Below the pieces are notes generated by a model. The model ran no database searches and had not been told where the DNA came from. It was given only the letters and a program-made list of their open reading frames with translations. DNA of 64,000 nt, from NCBI GenBank assembly GCA_026120185.1, contig JANUWF010003366.1, forward strand, positions 1,302,001 through 1,366,000, given 5' to 3'. The DNA comes from Voacanga thouarsii. Taxonomy: Eukaryota > Streptophyta > Magnoliopsida > Gentianales > Apocynaceae. Made by a program: the position numbers and the translations under genes. Positions 33,352 through 45,962 of this stretch are shown piece by piece; the stretch's first letter is position 1; each line of letters begins with the position of its first letter.

Positions 33352-36300
33352 TGTAACACCCCTCCTAAAGACAGCAGGGAAAATATATCAGCACCGAATG
33401 TCGCCCCATCTAATTTTCTGGACAAGGGGTCTTTATAACGGAAACAATAGAGTAAATACATATATAAGGTCCAGACTCAACAATATCCCACACTGATGGC
33501 CACACATATACATACATCAGAGAATTTTATACATGCCATCTCTATCTATAACAGAATACAGAACATGACCAAAATGAAAGCTGTCTAAACCTAAACTGCC
33601 AACTCAGTGGTATCGTCATTCTATTTGCAGGTTCGTTTAGTTCTAGATCCTACAAAAGGTAAGATAAAAAACACGTGTGAGAGACGAATCACCTAGTGCT
33701 TTATGAAAGAATAGGATACATAAAACTTTTGTGGAATAGCATATTATTTGTTCACTGGAAACCATTCCAAAACTCTCTAAAGAAGAGTTTATCCAAAACT
33801 CAATTATTTTTGGAAAACTGTATTTTACTTTCAAAATATTGCCCTAATTTCTAAATCATAGGTGCTTCTCCAATGGAAGGTCGCCCTGTATGCAAAGCTC
33901 ACAAGGCTTTGCCTTCGGTATCATGATCTTATTGTGCCAGGGACTTCGCATTAAGTACTCAACCGTGCATTGTCAGATAAGTACACCAACGTGCACGTGT
34001 TATCGAACTAAGACCGTAGTTTCCAGTACTCGATCAGTGCATCGCCGGGTAAGCACACCAACTTACACGTGCCATTGTACTGAGACCGCAACCTCCAGTA
34101 CTCGATCCATGTGTCGCTGGAAAATTTTTTACTTGCTACTGTACACCAGGGGTCCCAATCCTGATATTAATCACCATCGAGGCTGCAAGGGGTTAGAACA
34201 ATACCAGTTGTCCAGCCCAACTCGTGAACAACCCAAACACAAAATGCACACGAGGCACGGTAATTGCCAAGCTCTAGACGGCTAGCCAGGATGACTCATC
34301 TCAATGTCCTATCAGCCTATTTGAAGTAAGAAAATCCCCAGAACTGATTGAGTTACTTGGGGTCATCTATCTCTAACATGAGCTAGTACAAAGATCAAAA
34401 TTCTTGCTGAGTACTCAACATTAACAAGACCAACCGCATCTGACTAATCAGGCCAGAGGATTATCTGATCCTGCAAGATTTTCAAATCAAAAAATTTTTG
34501 GGGAAAAATCACATTTTCCAAAACTTGATTCCACTAACTCACAAATCAGATCATTATTCACATAGGTTCCACAGAGCCAAACAATTCATTCCATGACACA
34601 TCAAGCCAATAAAATAATTTCAGGGATCAAAAGGTCGTTTTCCAAATGTTAATCTCATCATGAGAGATCATTTTCCAAAAACATGTTGAAACAGGATAAA
34701 GAGTTCTTTTCACACTTCAAAATATGTTTCCCAAGATTATTCAAGTCTTTTTCCCCGTACTTGATCAGAAAAGTCATTTTTCAAGGGCATTCGGGTCATT
34801 TTACCCTTACCCGATTTAAAAAGTATTCACAAAAGTTCCAATAAGGATATTTCGGTTATTTACCGAATACCTAATTCCAAAGTTTTCATAAAACATTCCA
34901 ATAAGGATATTTGGATAATTTTTTCAAATACTCGATTGAAAAAAAAAAACTCATTTTAAGAAATCCAGAATTCTAATCTCAAAAGAGGATTAAATTCCAA
35001 GTTTCCAAACATATTTCTATAAAATGTTCCAATGAGGGCATTCCAATCAATTTATGGATACCTAATTCTAAAATTTATCATTTTTCAAAAAATCCTAAGT
35101 ATTTGATCCAAAATGACTAAATTCACAAAATTCATGCTATAATTATCCATTAAGATTTCCAAGCCAAATATGAAGTTCATTCAAGCCCAAAATGGCACAA
35201 CACAATTCTTGTTCAAATAAACCTTAAATATAATTAGGGATTTTCAAAGCGGTATAAGACATAGCATTTTATGGAAAAGTAAAGCATATTAGCTTTCAAA
35301 AGGTTTTAGAAATCAAATGAGCTCACCTCGTGTTCTAAGTAACCATTTTCATTCACAACGGTTTAATCACCGTCTCTACTATTTTCGATGTTCCGTTGGC
35401 CATTTATCGCTAAACATATACCAAATATTATTTTTGGGTCAATTCGTGTTCAGTCGAAAAATAGTTGACGGTTGGCCGATGTCCAGCCGACAATTAGCTG
35501 ACGGGGGCCAACGGTTAAGGAAAATGTTCAATGTTCGTTCACATTGTTTTTTCATCGTTTGTTCGATTTTTTCGTTTTTCTTTTTTCACATCATTTCTCT
35601 CTTCATAAACAAGGGATTCAATTCATATTTTTCGAATTATTCCATCCAAAATCACACAATTAATCCTCCTTAGATTCATCCATGTTCCAAGCAAAATTCA
35701 GAAAGTTTGCTGCTTTGACACATGATTTTATTTCAGACATAACTTTCAATCCACAACTCCGTTTTGGTAGTATGATATACCAAAACAACTGTAAGACTCT
35801 TAAATTAAGTTCTATATAAGCTCTTTTCCAGAATTATGGTTCCTGAGGCACAGTACTGGGCAAAAATTGCCCCAGTAGTTTTACCTCAATTTCACTATTC
35901 ATGTTTTCTATTGTTCTCCTTTAATCATTAACACCTTAGAACCTTTAATTCATCCAATTATCCTTCAAATCATCTTTAATTCTGAATTTTCAGATTTCCA
36001 ATAGCTCATAAAAGCCACACTTATTTAACACAAATTCATCTTTTCTATTCAAAAGCTAATATAATCTATTTTTCCAGCCAAGTAAATTCCATTTTTACTC
36101 TACTTTGATCATCACCTCTTCAACCAAAAATGAGCCTTCATACCACCATAATTATTCATTTCTTCCTCACGCAAAACATCATGCAAAGGCCCTTAGGCAG
36201 CGGCACATATACAAGCATATATAAGGTTCATACACAAAAGTTCACAAACCCTAGCTTTGATCCGAAATCAATACATGAAAGTCATGTTTTTATGTTAAAA

Positions 36301-37355
36301 TTCACATCACCATAATAATCATTTACCCAACAACAACTTTAATAGTCATGAGGCTATTTGGTGTGATTTTGCTCCAAGAACACACACTTCTTTCTTTCTC
36401 TCTCTTTTTCCTTTTTCTCTTGGTTTTTCTCCCTCTTGGCTCACAAATTTTTGGCTGTTTAATAGCCTCTCTTGACCACCATTTAGCCTCTAATCTTGGC
36501 CCTCCATTTCTTGTTGTGGTTAAATTGAATGGAGGATATACTTAGGTGTGTTCCAATGAAATTCTTACACACTAACCATTTCTATTTCCTCCACAAAAAT
36601 TCCCTTATTTCTTCGTACATGGCTGCCAAAATTCTTGGCCAATTTCCAGCCATTCATTCATATTCTCTTGGTCCAAATATTAGCCAATTATATTGCTCAA
36701 GACCTTAATCAAATGGGCCCACGAGTTATGTGTTCCAATCACAAAATTACACATCATTCTTCATTTATTTTGCAATCCTTTAATTCCATGTGTCTTGAAT
36801 GAAATATTCATGCAACCTCTCTTAAATTGACACATGTCCATGAGCTACCACTCACAAAATGACACACACACCATTTTAATCGTGATTTCCTATTTTCTTC
36901 AGAAATGACCAAAATCGGGTTTGTAACAGAAAAATATTTTATTTCACCATTCAGCTCCAAAAATTCTACTGAATCCATTGGTGATACTTAAATTATTCAA
37001 TTCCTTTTCTATTTGGTCAAATTTGCGGTCAAAGTTGTGGGTGCGGTCAAAATGACGAAAATGCCCCCAATATCCCGGGTAGCATAATTCACACCAAAAC
37101 GTGCGTTTCATCGTACTGATCAATTTCTCTTTTCAGAGTACCCTTAAATTCTTTTTTTTTTTTAATAATAATAGCCTTCTAAAAATTTAGGGTACGGATA
37201 GAACAAATCCAATAATTCAATCCAGGTCTCGACAAAATATTATCCACCAAAATATTTGTCTTATTACACCGATCAACTTTTATTCTGGATATCGAGAAAA
37301 ATTCTCATCCTATTACAAATGTAGCCAATCGAAAGTAAAAAGGTGGGATGTTACA
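33352..37355 (-). repeat. 3' LTR of element A, 4.0 kb
   Basis: Plus strand TGTAACACCCC to GGGATGTTACA. The right end abuts a polypurine tract (on the minus strand AAGGAGGGGGGAA), fixing the orientation. The block order matches the 5' LTR at 45963-48280 and solo LTR B. Inside are a roughly 78-bp GTACTCGATC-type tandem repeat (33950-34110), a run of degenerate ATTCGGGTCATTTTACCC repeats (34735-34940) and GCCGACGGTTA-like short repeats (35460-35520). Confidence 0.85.
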
Positions 37356-37370
37356 TTCCCCCCTCCTTAC
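37356..37370 (-). promoter_or_regulatory. polypurine tract of element A
   Basis: Minus strand GTAAGGAGGGGGGAA immediately before the LTR start TGTAACATCCC. It would prime plus-strand DNA synthesis. Confidence 0.8.
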
Positions 37371-37394
37371 AAAAATTTCGTCCTCGAAATTGGT

Positions 37395-38846
37395 TTACAC
37401 TTGGAATGAATTCAGATACTTTTTCAACATCTTCGCTTTCATTTTCCCAAGTTGGATCTTACACAGAATGATTATTCCACGATACTTGTACAAGTGAAAT
37501 TTTTTCTCATTCCATAATTCCTTTTCAGTATACTCCAAGACCTTAATAGACTTTTCCTCATTCTTCAAGCTTAGAGTCACCTCAATGGGTTTTTCATTCA
37601 AAATGTGGACAAGATCAGCCACATATTTTCAAAGTTGGAATACAAAAAACACGCCGTGAATAACTTGAAGTTCTATTGGTAACTCCAATCGATAGGCTAT
37701 TTTCTCGATCATTTTGACAATAAGAAATGGTCCAATGTACCTAAATGCCAATTTCTTTTCTATCTTCTTTGTGCTACTTCTAACTTAGTTTTGATCATCT
37801 CTATTGCCTATCGGGCCTTTTCAAGATCAAAAGCATCTTGTCTATCCATTCTCTGTTCTAAACTTTCCTAATATAATTGGAACTGACATTTTCTTCCATA
37901 TAAAGCTTTAAACGGGTCATTATGCAAATTCTGCATACGCTAAATTCCAAAATCCGAAGCACAGGCCCTCAACATGTCTTTCAAAGCTCTATTTACTCAT
38001 TTTGTCTGTTCATCCATTTGTGGGTGCGCTGTTGTACTGAACTTTACGATTGTCCTGTATCTTTGCTGCAATTTAGTCCAAAACTTCAAAGTAAATCTGG
38101 GGTCTCGATCTGACAAAATACTAGGGGGTACTCCATGAAGTCAGATTACTTCCTCCATATAGATTTTTCTTAACTTCTCTAGAGAATCCCATTGATTGAT
38201 AGCGATGAAATAAGCGGACTTAGTCAATCGATCTCCTATTGCCCATATAGTATCTCACTGTGCTATTGCCATGGGTAATCTTGTAATGAAAGTCATAGTA
38301 ATTTCATCCAATTTCCATGATGGAGTTGGTAACGGCTGCAATAACTTTCCAGGCCGTTGTTGATCGGCTTTCACTTGCTAACAAGTTAAACATCAAGCTA
38401 CAAAATCTAGGATATCCTTCTTTATACCAATCCACTAATAATGCCGTTTTAAGTCCTGATACATCTTTACAGCTCCTGGATGGATAGTATACTTACTTCA
38501 ATGTGCCTTCATTAAAACATCTTATCTCATCGCAGACTGCTTCAAGATACAATACCGATCTCGGTAAATGATTCCATCATTGGCAATATTAGAACAGAAG
38601 CAGAATTTTATCCTTCTCTCAACTCCTGAAAATTTCTCTCATGCTTCTTAGTTCTAACACAAGGAACTTTCTTTTGGGCAGGTCGAGTCAAAGATGAAAA
38701 TATCTTAGAGAGTTCCCTCATTAAATCTTCGATAATATCCTGCCAATCTCAGGGAACTTTGAATTTCGGTCGGAGTCTCAAGACGTTTCCAATTTGACGC
38801 CGCTTCAAATTTTGTAGGATCTACTATAATCCCATCCTTGGATATC
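37395..38846 (-). pseudogene. element A pol, 3' half: RT end, integrase, chromo-like tail
   Basis: Minus strand. The region nearest 38846 carries the RT C-terminal words ISKDGIIVDPTKFEA and RLAGYYRRF. Most of RNase H is deleted near 38640-38700. Integrase follows: the zinc-binding part HPGAVKMYQDLKRHYWW with CLTC (about 38370-38500), then the catalytic core with WAIGDRLTKSAYFIA, ILSDRDPRFTLKFW and a TAHPQMDEQT block (37950-38250). The last frame (37395-37622) has IEVTLSLKNEEKSIKVLEYT and LWNEKKFHLYKYRG, like the end of chromovirus integrases where the chromodomain lies. There are many stops. Integrase inserts the cDNA into the host genome. Confidence 0.75.
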
Positions 38847-38851
38847 ACGTG

Positions 38852-41800
38852 TGTAACACCCTATATTTCTATAACGTAGTGGGTTGTAATTTTGTGGGAT
38901 GTCACCTCGTCTGATTGCTCAAACAATGAGTCTTTATAACAAACTTTACTCAAAAGACAGTGATTTTTTTTTTCCAAAATAGAAAAAGTACAAGAATTTG
39001 GCTTCTGATACATACACTCGCAAATACAACAGATCCAAGATGTAGTATGAACCTCTGGGAGTCCACCGCGCTTCCGTTACGCCTCTGATCCTAAATTTTT
39101 CAAGAAAAATAACACGCGTGTGAGTGAAAATCACTCAGTGAGTCCCGTGTGTGCTAGTGCTTTAGTAAGAAAATAAAGTACATAAAACCTTTGTAGGAAA
39201 AAAATTTTATTTGTTCACTGGAAACAATTCCAAAACTCTCAAAAAAAGAGTTTATTCAAAACTCAATTATTTTTGCAAAACTGTGTTTCAATTCCAAATC
39301 ATTGCCCCAATTCCTATATCACAGGCATTCCTTCAACTGAAGGTTGGCCTGTATGCAAAGCTCTCAAGGCTTCGCCTTCTGCGCCACATATCATTGTGCT
39401 TCGACCGCAGCCTATAGCACTCAATCGTGCGTCTCCGGATAAGTATGTACACCGTAGTGTACTACCAAGAATCAAGTTAGTGCATACGCCTAGTGTTTAA
39501 GTTAGTGCATATGCCAGGTAATCAAGTTAGTGCTTATGCTAGGAATTCAAGTTAGTGCTTACGCCAGGAATTCAAGTTAGTGCGTACGACAGGAATTCAA
39601 GTTAATGCATACACCAGGAATTTAAGTTAGTGCTTACACCAGGAATTCAAGTTAGTGCGTACGCCAGGAATTCAAGTTAATGCATACACCAGGAATTTAA
39701 GTTAGTGCTTACACTAGGAATTCAAGTTAGTGCTTATGCCAGGAATTCAAGTTAGTGCATACGCTAGGAATTCAAGTTAGTGCTTATGCTAGGAATTCAA
39801 GAAAAAGGCTAGTACTTAAGCACATCAAGAAACCATTTTCCATATCAAGAAAACCATTTTTAGGGCAAAACATAATTTTTCAAAATTTGATCCCACTGAC
39901 TCACAAGTCAAATCATCATTCACATGGGCTCCATAGAGCTAATCAATTCATTCCATGGCACATCAGGCCAATAAAACAATTTCAGGGATCAAAATGTCGT
40001 TTTCCAAAAGTCAATCTCATCATGAGAGATCATTTTTCAAAATCTTGTTGCAATAGAATAAAGAGTTCTATTCACACATCAAAACATATTTCCAAGAGTA
40101 TTCGGGTCGTTTTCCCCGTACTCGATCAAAAAAGTCATTTCCAATGGTATTTGGGTTTTTTACTCATATCCAATTCCAAAAAACTTTTCAAGGGTATTCG
40201 GGTCATTTTACTCTTACCCAATTTGAAAAGTATTCACAAAAGTTCCAATAAGGGTATTTTGGTCATTTATCATATACCCGATTCCAAAAGTTATCATAAC
40301 CATTCCAATAAGGACATTTTGATCATTTTCCAAATACCCGATTCCGAAAGGAATTCATTTCAAGAAATCCAGAATTCTAATCCAAAAAAGGAATAAGTTT
40401 CCATACATATTTCCATAAAATGTTCTAATAAGGGCATTCCAGTCAATTTATGGATATCCGATTCCAAAATTTACCATTTTCTAAAATATTTAATCCAAAT
40501 GGACTAAATTCACAAAATTCATGCTTTAATCATCCAGTAAGGTTTCCAAGCCAATTATGATGTTTAATCGAGCCTAAAATGGCATAAAATAATTTGTGCG
40601 CACATAAACCTTAAACATATTTAGGGATGTCCAAAATGGTATACAATATAGCATTTCATGGATAAGTGAAGCACACTAGCTTTCAAAGGATTTTAGAAAT
40701 CAAAGGGATTCACCTCTTGTCCTAAGCAACTCTTTCTGTTCACGGCCGTTCGACTACCGATTCTATCATTTTCACCATTTCGTTGGCTATTTACTGATAA
40801 ACCTATACCAAATATCATTTTTGGATCAAATTGTGTTTGGCAAAAAAAAGAGCCAACAGTTAGCCGACGTGCCCAATGTTTAGCCGACGGTAGCTGTCGG
40901 GGCCGATGGTTAGCCGACGAGGCCGACGGTTAAGGAAAATGCTTAACTTTCGTTCACATTGTTTTTTCATTGATTGATCAATTCTTTTGTTTTAGGTTTT
41001 TCCAAAACCTTTCTCCCTTCATATACAATGGATTCACTTCATATTTTCCCTTAATTTCATCCAAAATCACACAATTAATCATTCTTAAATTCATCCATTT
41101 TCGGACTACTTTTCTGAAATTTCACTGGTTTGACACATCATTTTGTTTTGCACATAGCTTTCAATCCACAACTCCGATTTGGCTCTATGATATACTAAAT
41201 CGACCATAAGACTCTTAAATTTAATTTTGTATAGACTTTACTCAGATTTCTGGTTTCTGTAACACGTTACTGGGAAAAAAACAGCCCCAGTAGTTTTGCC
41301 TCAAAACTACTATTCATGATTTCCTTTGTTTTCCTTTAGCCTTTAACACCTAGGAACCATTAATTCACTCAATTTCCCTTCAAATAATCTTTAATTATAT
41401 GTTTTAAAGATTCCAATGGCTCACAAGAGTCACACTTATTCAACACAAATTCACTTTTTCAAAACAAAAGCTAGTATAATTCATTGTTCCAACCAAATAA
41501 CTTCCATTTTTATTCTACTTTGGTTATCATCTCATCAACCAAAAGCAATCCTTCAAACTACCATAAATATTCAGTTCTTCCTTACACAAAACAATATCCA
41601 TAAGGCTTCTAGGCAGCCAACATACATAGAACACATAGGTATATACAAGGTTCACACACTAAGTTTACAAACCCTAACTTTAATCCAAAATCAAGACATG
41701 AAAATCATGTTTTCATGATAAAATTGATATCATAATGATCACCATAATGAAATCTACAACTTTAATTCTTGAAGCATAGGATTTTACCTTGTGTTTGAGG

Positions 41801-42844
41801 CTATTTGAAGTGATTTTGCTCCAAGAACACCAAGAACACACACACACACACACACTTCTTTCTTTCTCTCTCCTTTTTCTTTTTCTCCCAATTTTTCTCT
41901 AGTTTTTTTTCCTTGTTTTCTCTTGTTTTTCCTTCTTCAAGGCTGGCCAAAATTCTAGCTGTTATAACAGCCTTCCCACCACCATTCTCATCAGAAATTT
42001 GGCCAAGAAAATTTTAAATCAATTAATAGTATGGTGGCTAATGTATAGGTGTGTTCCAATGAAAAATTTACACACCAACCACTTTTATTTCCTCCACAAA
42101 AAGTCCCTTATTTCTTCTTGCAAGGCCAAAAAAATTCTTGGCCAATTTCCAGCCATTTATTCATTTTCTCTTTGTCTAAACATTGGCCAATCACAATACC
42201 CAAGGCCTAAATTAAATGGCCCACAACATGATGTGTTCCAATCATAAAATTGCATATCATTCTTCATTTATTTTTGAAGTCCTTTAATTCCAAGTGTCTT
42301 GCATGAACTCTTCATGTAACCTCTCTTAAATTGACACGTCCATGGGCTACCACTCACCAAATGCCACATGCACCATTTTTAACCGCGATTTCTTATTTTC
42401 TTTAGAAATGACCAAAATCGGGTTCGTGACGGAACCATTCAACTCCAAAAATTCCACTGAATCCACTGGTAACACTTAAAATTTTCAATTCCCTTTCTAT
42501 TTGATCAAATTTATGATCAAAATCGTGGGCGTGGTCAAAATGATGAAAATGCCCCCGGTGACTTGGATAGCATAATTCACACCAAAACGTGTGTTTCATC
42601 ACACTAATCAATTTCTCTTCTCAGTGTACCCTCAAATTCTTATTTTACTAATAATAGTAGCCTTCCGAAGATTTAGGGTACGAATAGAACAAATCTAATA
42701 ATTACATCCAGGTCCCGACCAAATATTATCATACCAAAATATTCATCTCATTATATCGATCGACTTTTGTTTTGGCTATTGATACAAATTTTCATCCTAT
42801 TACAAATAGTAGCTAGTCAAAGATAAAAAGGTGGGGGTATTACA
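38852..42844 (-). repeat. solo LTR B (chromovirus type) inside element A
   Basis: TGTAACACCCTATATTTC to GTGGGGGTATTACA, 3993 bp, flanked on both sides by ACGTG (38847-38851 and 42845-42849). Element A's pol reads on across the gap. There is no internal region, so it is a solo LTR. Large blocks match LTR A (for example TTGTTCACTGGAAAC, then CCAAAACTCTC), so it is a relative. It carries a 25-bp minisatellite (39466-39801) absent from the A LTRs and GCCGACGGTTA-like repeats (40855-40935). A 213-codon frame at 39755-40396 is an LTR artefact. Confidence 0.9.
39466..39801. repeat. 25-bp minisatellite, about 13 copies
   Basis: The unit is close to AGGAATTCAAGTTAGTGCTT plus a five-base ACGCC-type end. 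From 39541 on the period is exactly 25 bases, and the first three units are more diverged. The array ends in a partial unit at 39791. Confidence 0.95.
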
Positions 42845-43990
42845 ACGTGCCCCAAGAATGCTACTTTTTGCCCTCAAAATTCACACTTACTGAATTTCGT
42901 ATACAATTTTGGTCCCTCTTAACTTTCCTAAGACTTTTAGAAGGTGTTGTTCATGTTCTTGGGGATCTTTAAAGTACACCATAATGTCATCTACGAATAT
43001 AACCATAAAATTATCTAAGTACGACCAGAATGTTTGGTGCATTAAGCCCATAAAAATGGCAGGGGCATTAGTAACACCAAAGGGCATCACCATAAACTTA
43101 AAATACCCATATCAAGTGTTAAATGCCGTTTTCGGTATATCTTCGTCTCAAATCCAGGCCTGATAATATCCTAGCCCCAAGTCTAGTTTCGAGAAATATC
43201 CAGCTCCTTGCAACTAATCAAACAGTTCATCAACTATGGACAATGAATATTTATTCTTTACCATCACTGCATTCAACCCTCGATAATCTACACACATCTG
43301 CAATGACCCATCTTTCTTCTTAATAAATAACACAAGTACTCTCGCACGGTAAAGCACTTGGTCGGATAAACCCTTGCTCCATTAATTCCTATAGTTGTTT
43401 CTTGAGCTCCTATAATTCTATAGGTGGCATTCTATAAGGGGTCCTTGAAATTAGTTTTGCCGATGACACCAACTGAATAAAAAACTCTACCTCTCTCTCT
43501 GATGGTAACTCCTTCAATTCTGCTGGAAAAACATCTAAATACTCATTCACAACAAGAACGTCTTTGGGTTTCTTAACCTCTATTGTCTTATTAATTACAT
43601 AAACCAAGTATCCTGTGCATCCTTCCCTAATCATCTTTCGGGCCTTCAGTCCCGATACAAAAGCATTACTTTTCCTTCTAGCCTCACCTACAATTTCCAA
43701 TATAGGTTTTCCAAGCCGATGGAAATGTACTACCTTATGTCTACAATCAACTTGGGCCTGATGCTGAGATAGCCAATCCATGCCCAAGATAGCATCATAA
43801 TCCACTATGGGTAAACATATCAAATTTCCTTCCAATAATTCATCTCCTAACAAAGTCTTACAATTCCTATGCATTTTTTCACTATTTATTTGCTTTCCCA
43901 ATGGGATAGTAACAATCATTTTATATGAAATTTCTTCTCCTTTTTATCTCCATAAAATCAAGAAATGAATTGGCAACAAAAGGATGTGTA
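42845..43990 (-). pseudogene. element A pol, 5' half: protease and reverse transcriptase
   Basis: Minus strand. Upstream of 43919 a protease-like ILVDPSSTHPFVA segment replaces the usual D-S/T-G site by D-P-S. The frame 43919-43410 covers the protease end (YDAILGMDWLSQHQAQVDC) and linker. RT follows: [17 protein letters not shown], then KLDLGLGYYQAWI, then VMPFGVTNAPAIFMGL and the catalytic FVDDIMVY (42930-43370). It stops at the solo LTR boundary, and RT resumes at 38846. RT copies the element RNA into DNA, and protease processes the polyprotein. Multiple stops. Confidence 0.85.
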
Positions 43991-44149
43991 GAACTAGGAT
44001 CTACTAATATTTTAGTAGTATAATAAAAAGAAATAAGGAGCATACCTTCCACCACTGTAGTTTGATTATCTATCTTCTCTAAGGCCACCACCCGAGCATT
44101 TACTTGCAGTTTGAGGGGTCCAATTTTGGAGGTAGAAACCCGCCCTGGG

Positions 44150-45144
44150 TTTCTTCTTCCAAATCTTGACTTCTATCCTTGGATGTTACCTCCAGGTCGG
44201 CTCCATCCTCCTACCCTTCGTGGGTGAGGAGAATTTAAAATCTTATGCCCTATTTCCCCACAATTAAAGAATTTAAAAGAGGGCAGTCCTCCCATCGGGC
44301 TAGTCGGGCCTCCCTTCCTTTGCATCTTCTTTTTCCTTTGCCATTGGTGCCCCCAAGTCTCTTCTGATTCATACCCCCAAAATTTACCTCGGTTCCTCTC
44401 GCCTGCCTTTTCAATATCAATCATTTCTGCTTTAGAAGTCATTTCCACTACAACGTTATAACTGGTAGGAGCCATACTTGCTAATACTCATTTCAACTCT
44501 GGTCGTAAACCTTTCTCAAAACGTCTAACCCTATCTACTTCTAAGTGGACTAAAAATGAGCAATATTTTGATAGTCTAGTGAATTCAGTAGCGTATTACC
44601 CCACCGAACGGCCTTCTTACCGAAAAGCTTGAAATTCATCCTCCTTCATCTCTACCACCCAAATAGGAATAAATTCCTTCTTAAAACTGGTCTTAAAATT
44701 CGTTCACTCCCATTCGCATTGATTCATCTCCCTTGCCCACCAATCTTGGGCAGATCTTTTCAACTGGAAGGTAGCAAGCTGTACCTTCCTTTGCTCCAAA
44801 TAATTCAGGGCTACAAAGATCATTTCCCTCTATTCAATCCAATTCTTAACCTCTTATTCTATGTCAGGTCACCCTTGAAATTGCAGAGGATGAAATTTCA
44901 AAAAGCGCTCAAGTGCTCGATCCGATTCAATTTCACTTTGTTGACTTTCCCTACTCGTCCTCTCATTTACCCTAGCATTCTCAGTTTACTGTTAGATTAT
45001 GTTAGCCATTTTTTGGAAGGTTTGAAATAAAGGGTGGTCCAAGGTTATGAGCTGGGGACCTTCCGCTTGTAGTTCCTCCACTATTGGTTCAGGGTTATTT
45101 CGAGTAACACGCGATGATCCTCTAGAGGTCCATTTAGGAGGCAT
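44150..45144 (-). pseudogene. element A gag with degenerate zinc knuckle
   Basis: Starts MPPKWTSRGSSRVTRNN at 45144 (minus strand). The particle protein domain shows ALERFLKFHPLQFQG, QLATFQLKRSAQDWW, TNFKTSFKKEFIP and RLSKYCSFLVHLEVDRVRRF (44500-44950). The zinc knuckle at about 44240-44270 reads FKFFNCGEIGHKILNSP. The first and last cysteines of C-X2-C-X4-H-X4-C are replaced by F and S. Five or more stops (TGA, TAA and TAG) lie in frame. Compare gag of element C, which is cleaner but truncated. Confidence 0.8.
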
Positions 45145-45322
45145 CTATACAATTCATAAGATTTTACCAATATAACAAATGTAACATAGCTCAAAATCAG
45201 TCATAAAATAAGCATATTACAATTAGCAAAACATAACATATGTTCATTCTCATTTATCACAAAGTCAGTACAAAATTTGTGTGCCAAGCACACAACCATA
45301 TACACTGGTTGAACTGTACATG

Positions 45323-45324
<2 letters not shown>

Positions 45325-45368
<44 letters not shown>
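45325..45368. repeat. (TA)n microsatellite
   Basis: About 44 bases of alternating TA in the leader of element A, between gag and the leader ORF. Confidence 0.95.
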
Positions 45369-45370
<2 letters not shown>

Positions 45371-45375
45371 TCCTT

Positions 45376-45884
45376 CTATTCGTCATCTTCACTGTCTGAT
45401 ATAGGGGGTCCTGAATCAATCGAGATTGTATAGGACTCCACTGTATCAACCTCCTCATCTCCGTCCCCATTTAGCTGTAACTAAGCCAATAGCTCTGGGT
45501 CTACCTTTAAATCCTCCTCAGGCTCCTCAACTACAGGTACCTTCACCTCGGGTACCTCCTGGTCCTCTCCTGCATCAACAACCTCCAAATCTAGTATCTC
45601 CTCCTCAAGTACCTCGGGTACATCCCCACCAAACACCTCCTCATAATCCTCAGATAGTACTGCACCATTGGGGATGCTCTACTCATCATTATCATCATCA
45701 CCCTGATGGCGCGGCTCAATATCACCATCGATCTCATTAGAGTCGCAACCTACCTTCTCATGTGGTGACAGAATCCTCTCAAGGGTAAGTTTTCTCTCAT
45801 ACTAGAGCTCTCACCTATCTCTTTCTTCTTTTCATCATTGCGCTTGACCATTGGGCGCTTGCCCTTATCGCTCCTATCCACCAT
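45376..45884 (-). pseudogene. acidic leader ORF of element A
   Basis: Between the primer site and gag, same sense as gag. It begins at ATG 45884 with a basic N-terminus (MVDRSDKGKRPMVKRND). After a frameshift near 45750 it continues as a very acidic stretch: DGDIEPRHQGDDDNDE, then EDYEEVFGGDVPEVLEEEI, then VPVVEEPEEDLKVDPE, ending GPPISDSEDDE and TAG at 45376. Two in-frame TAG stops interrupt the acidic part. It matches element C's leader ORF in position, acidity and tail. Function unknown. Confidence 0.5.
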
Positions 45885-45945
45885 ACCTACAGAATAAAAG
45901 GGTTCTATCAATTCCTATGACGATACCACTGTTCTATAAAACTAA

Positions 45946-45957
45946 GCTTTGATTCCA
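45946..45957 (-). promoter_or_regulatory. primer binding site of element A, mutated
   Basis: Minus strand TGGAATCAAAGC, five bases inside the LTR boundary. It differs from TGGTATCAGAGC (initiator Met-tRNA type) at two positions. Confidence 0.7.
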
Positions 45958-45962
45958 AATAT

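Noticed and set aside
33890..34285. 131-codon frame
   Set aside because: Lies wholly in LTR A, generated by its 78-bp tandem repeat. No family resemblance.
35317..35673. 118-codon plus-strand frame
   Set aside because: Within LTR A; no domain, and opposite in sense to the element.
39755..40396. 213-codon open frame, the longest in the window
   Set aside because: It starts inside the 25-bp minisatellite and runs through solo LTR B. Composition is LTR-like (Ser, Ile, His, Lys), with no domain, and the matching region of LTR A is not open.
45426..45740. 104-codon proline-rich plus-strand frame
   Set aside because: It is the antisense shadow of the acidic leader ORF: Asp/Glu codons read backwards give Pro/Leu/His-rich frames.
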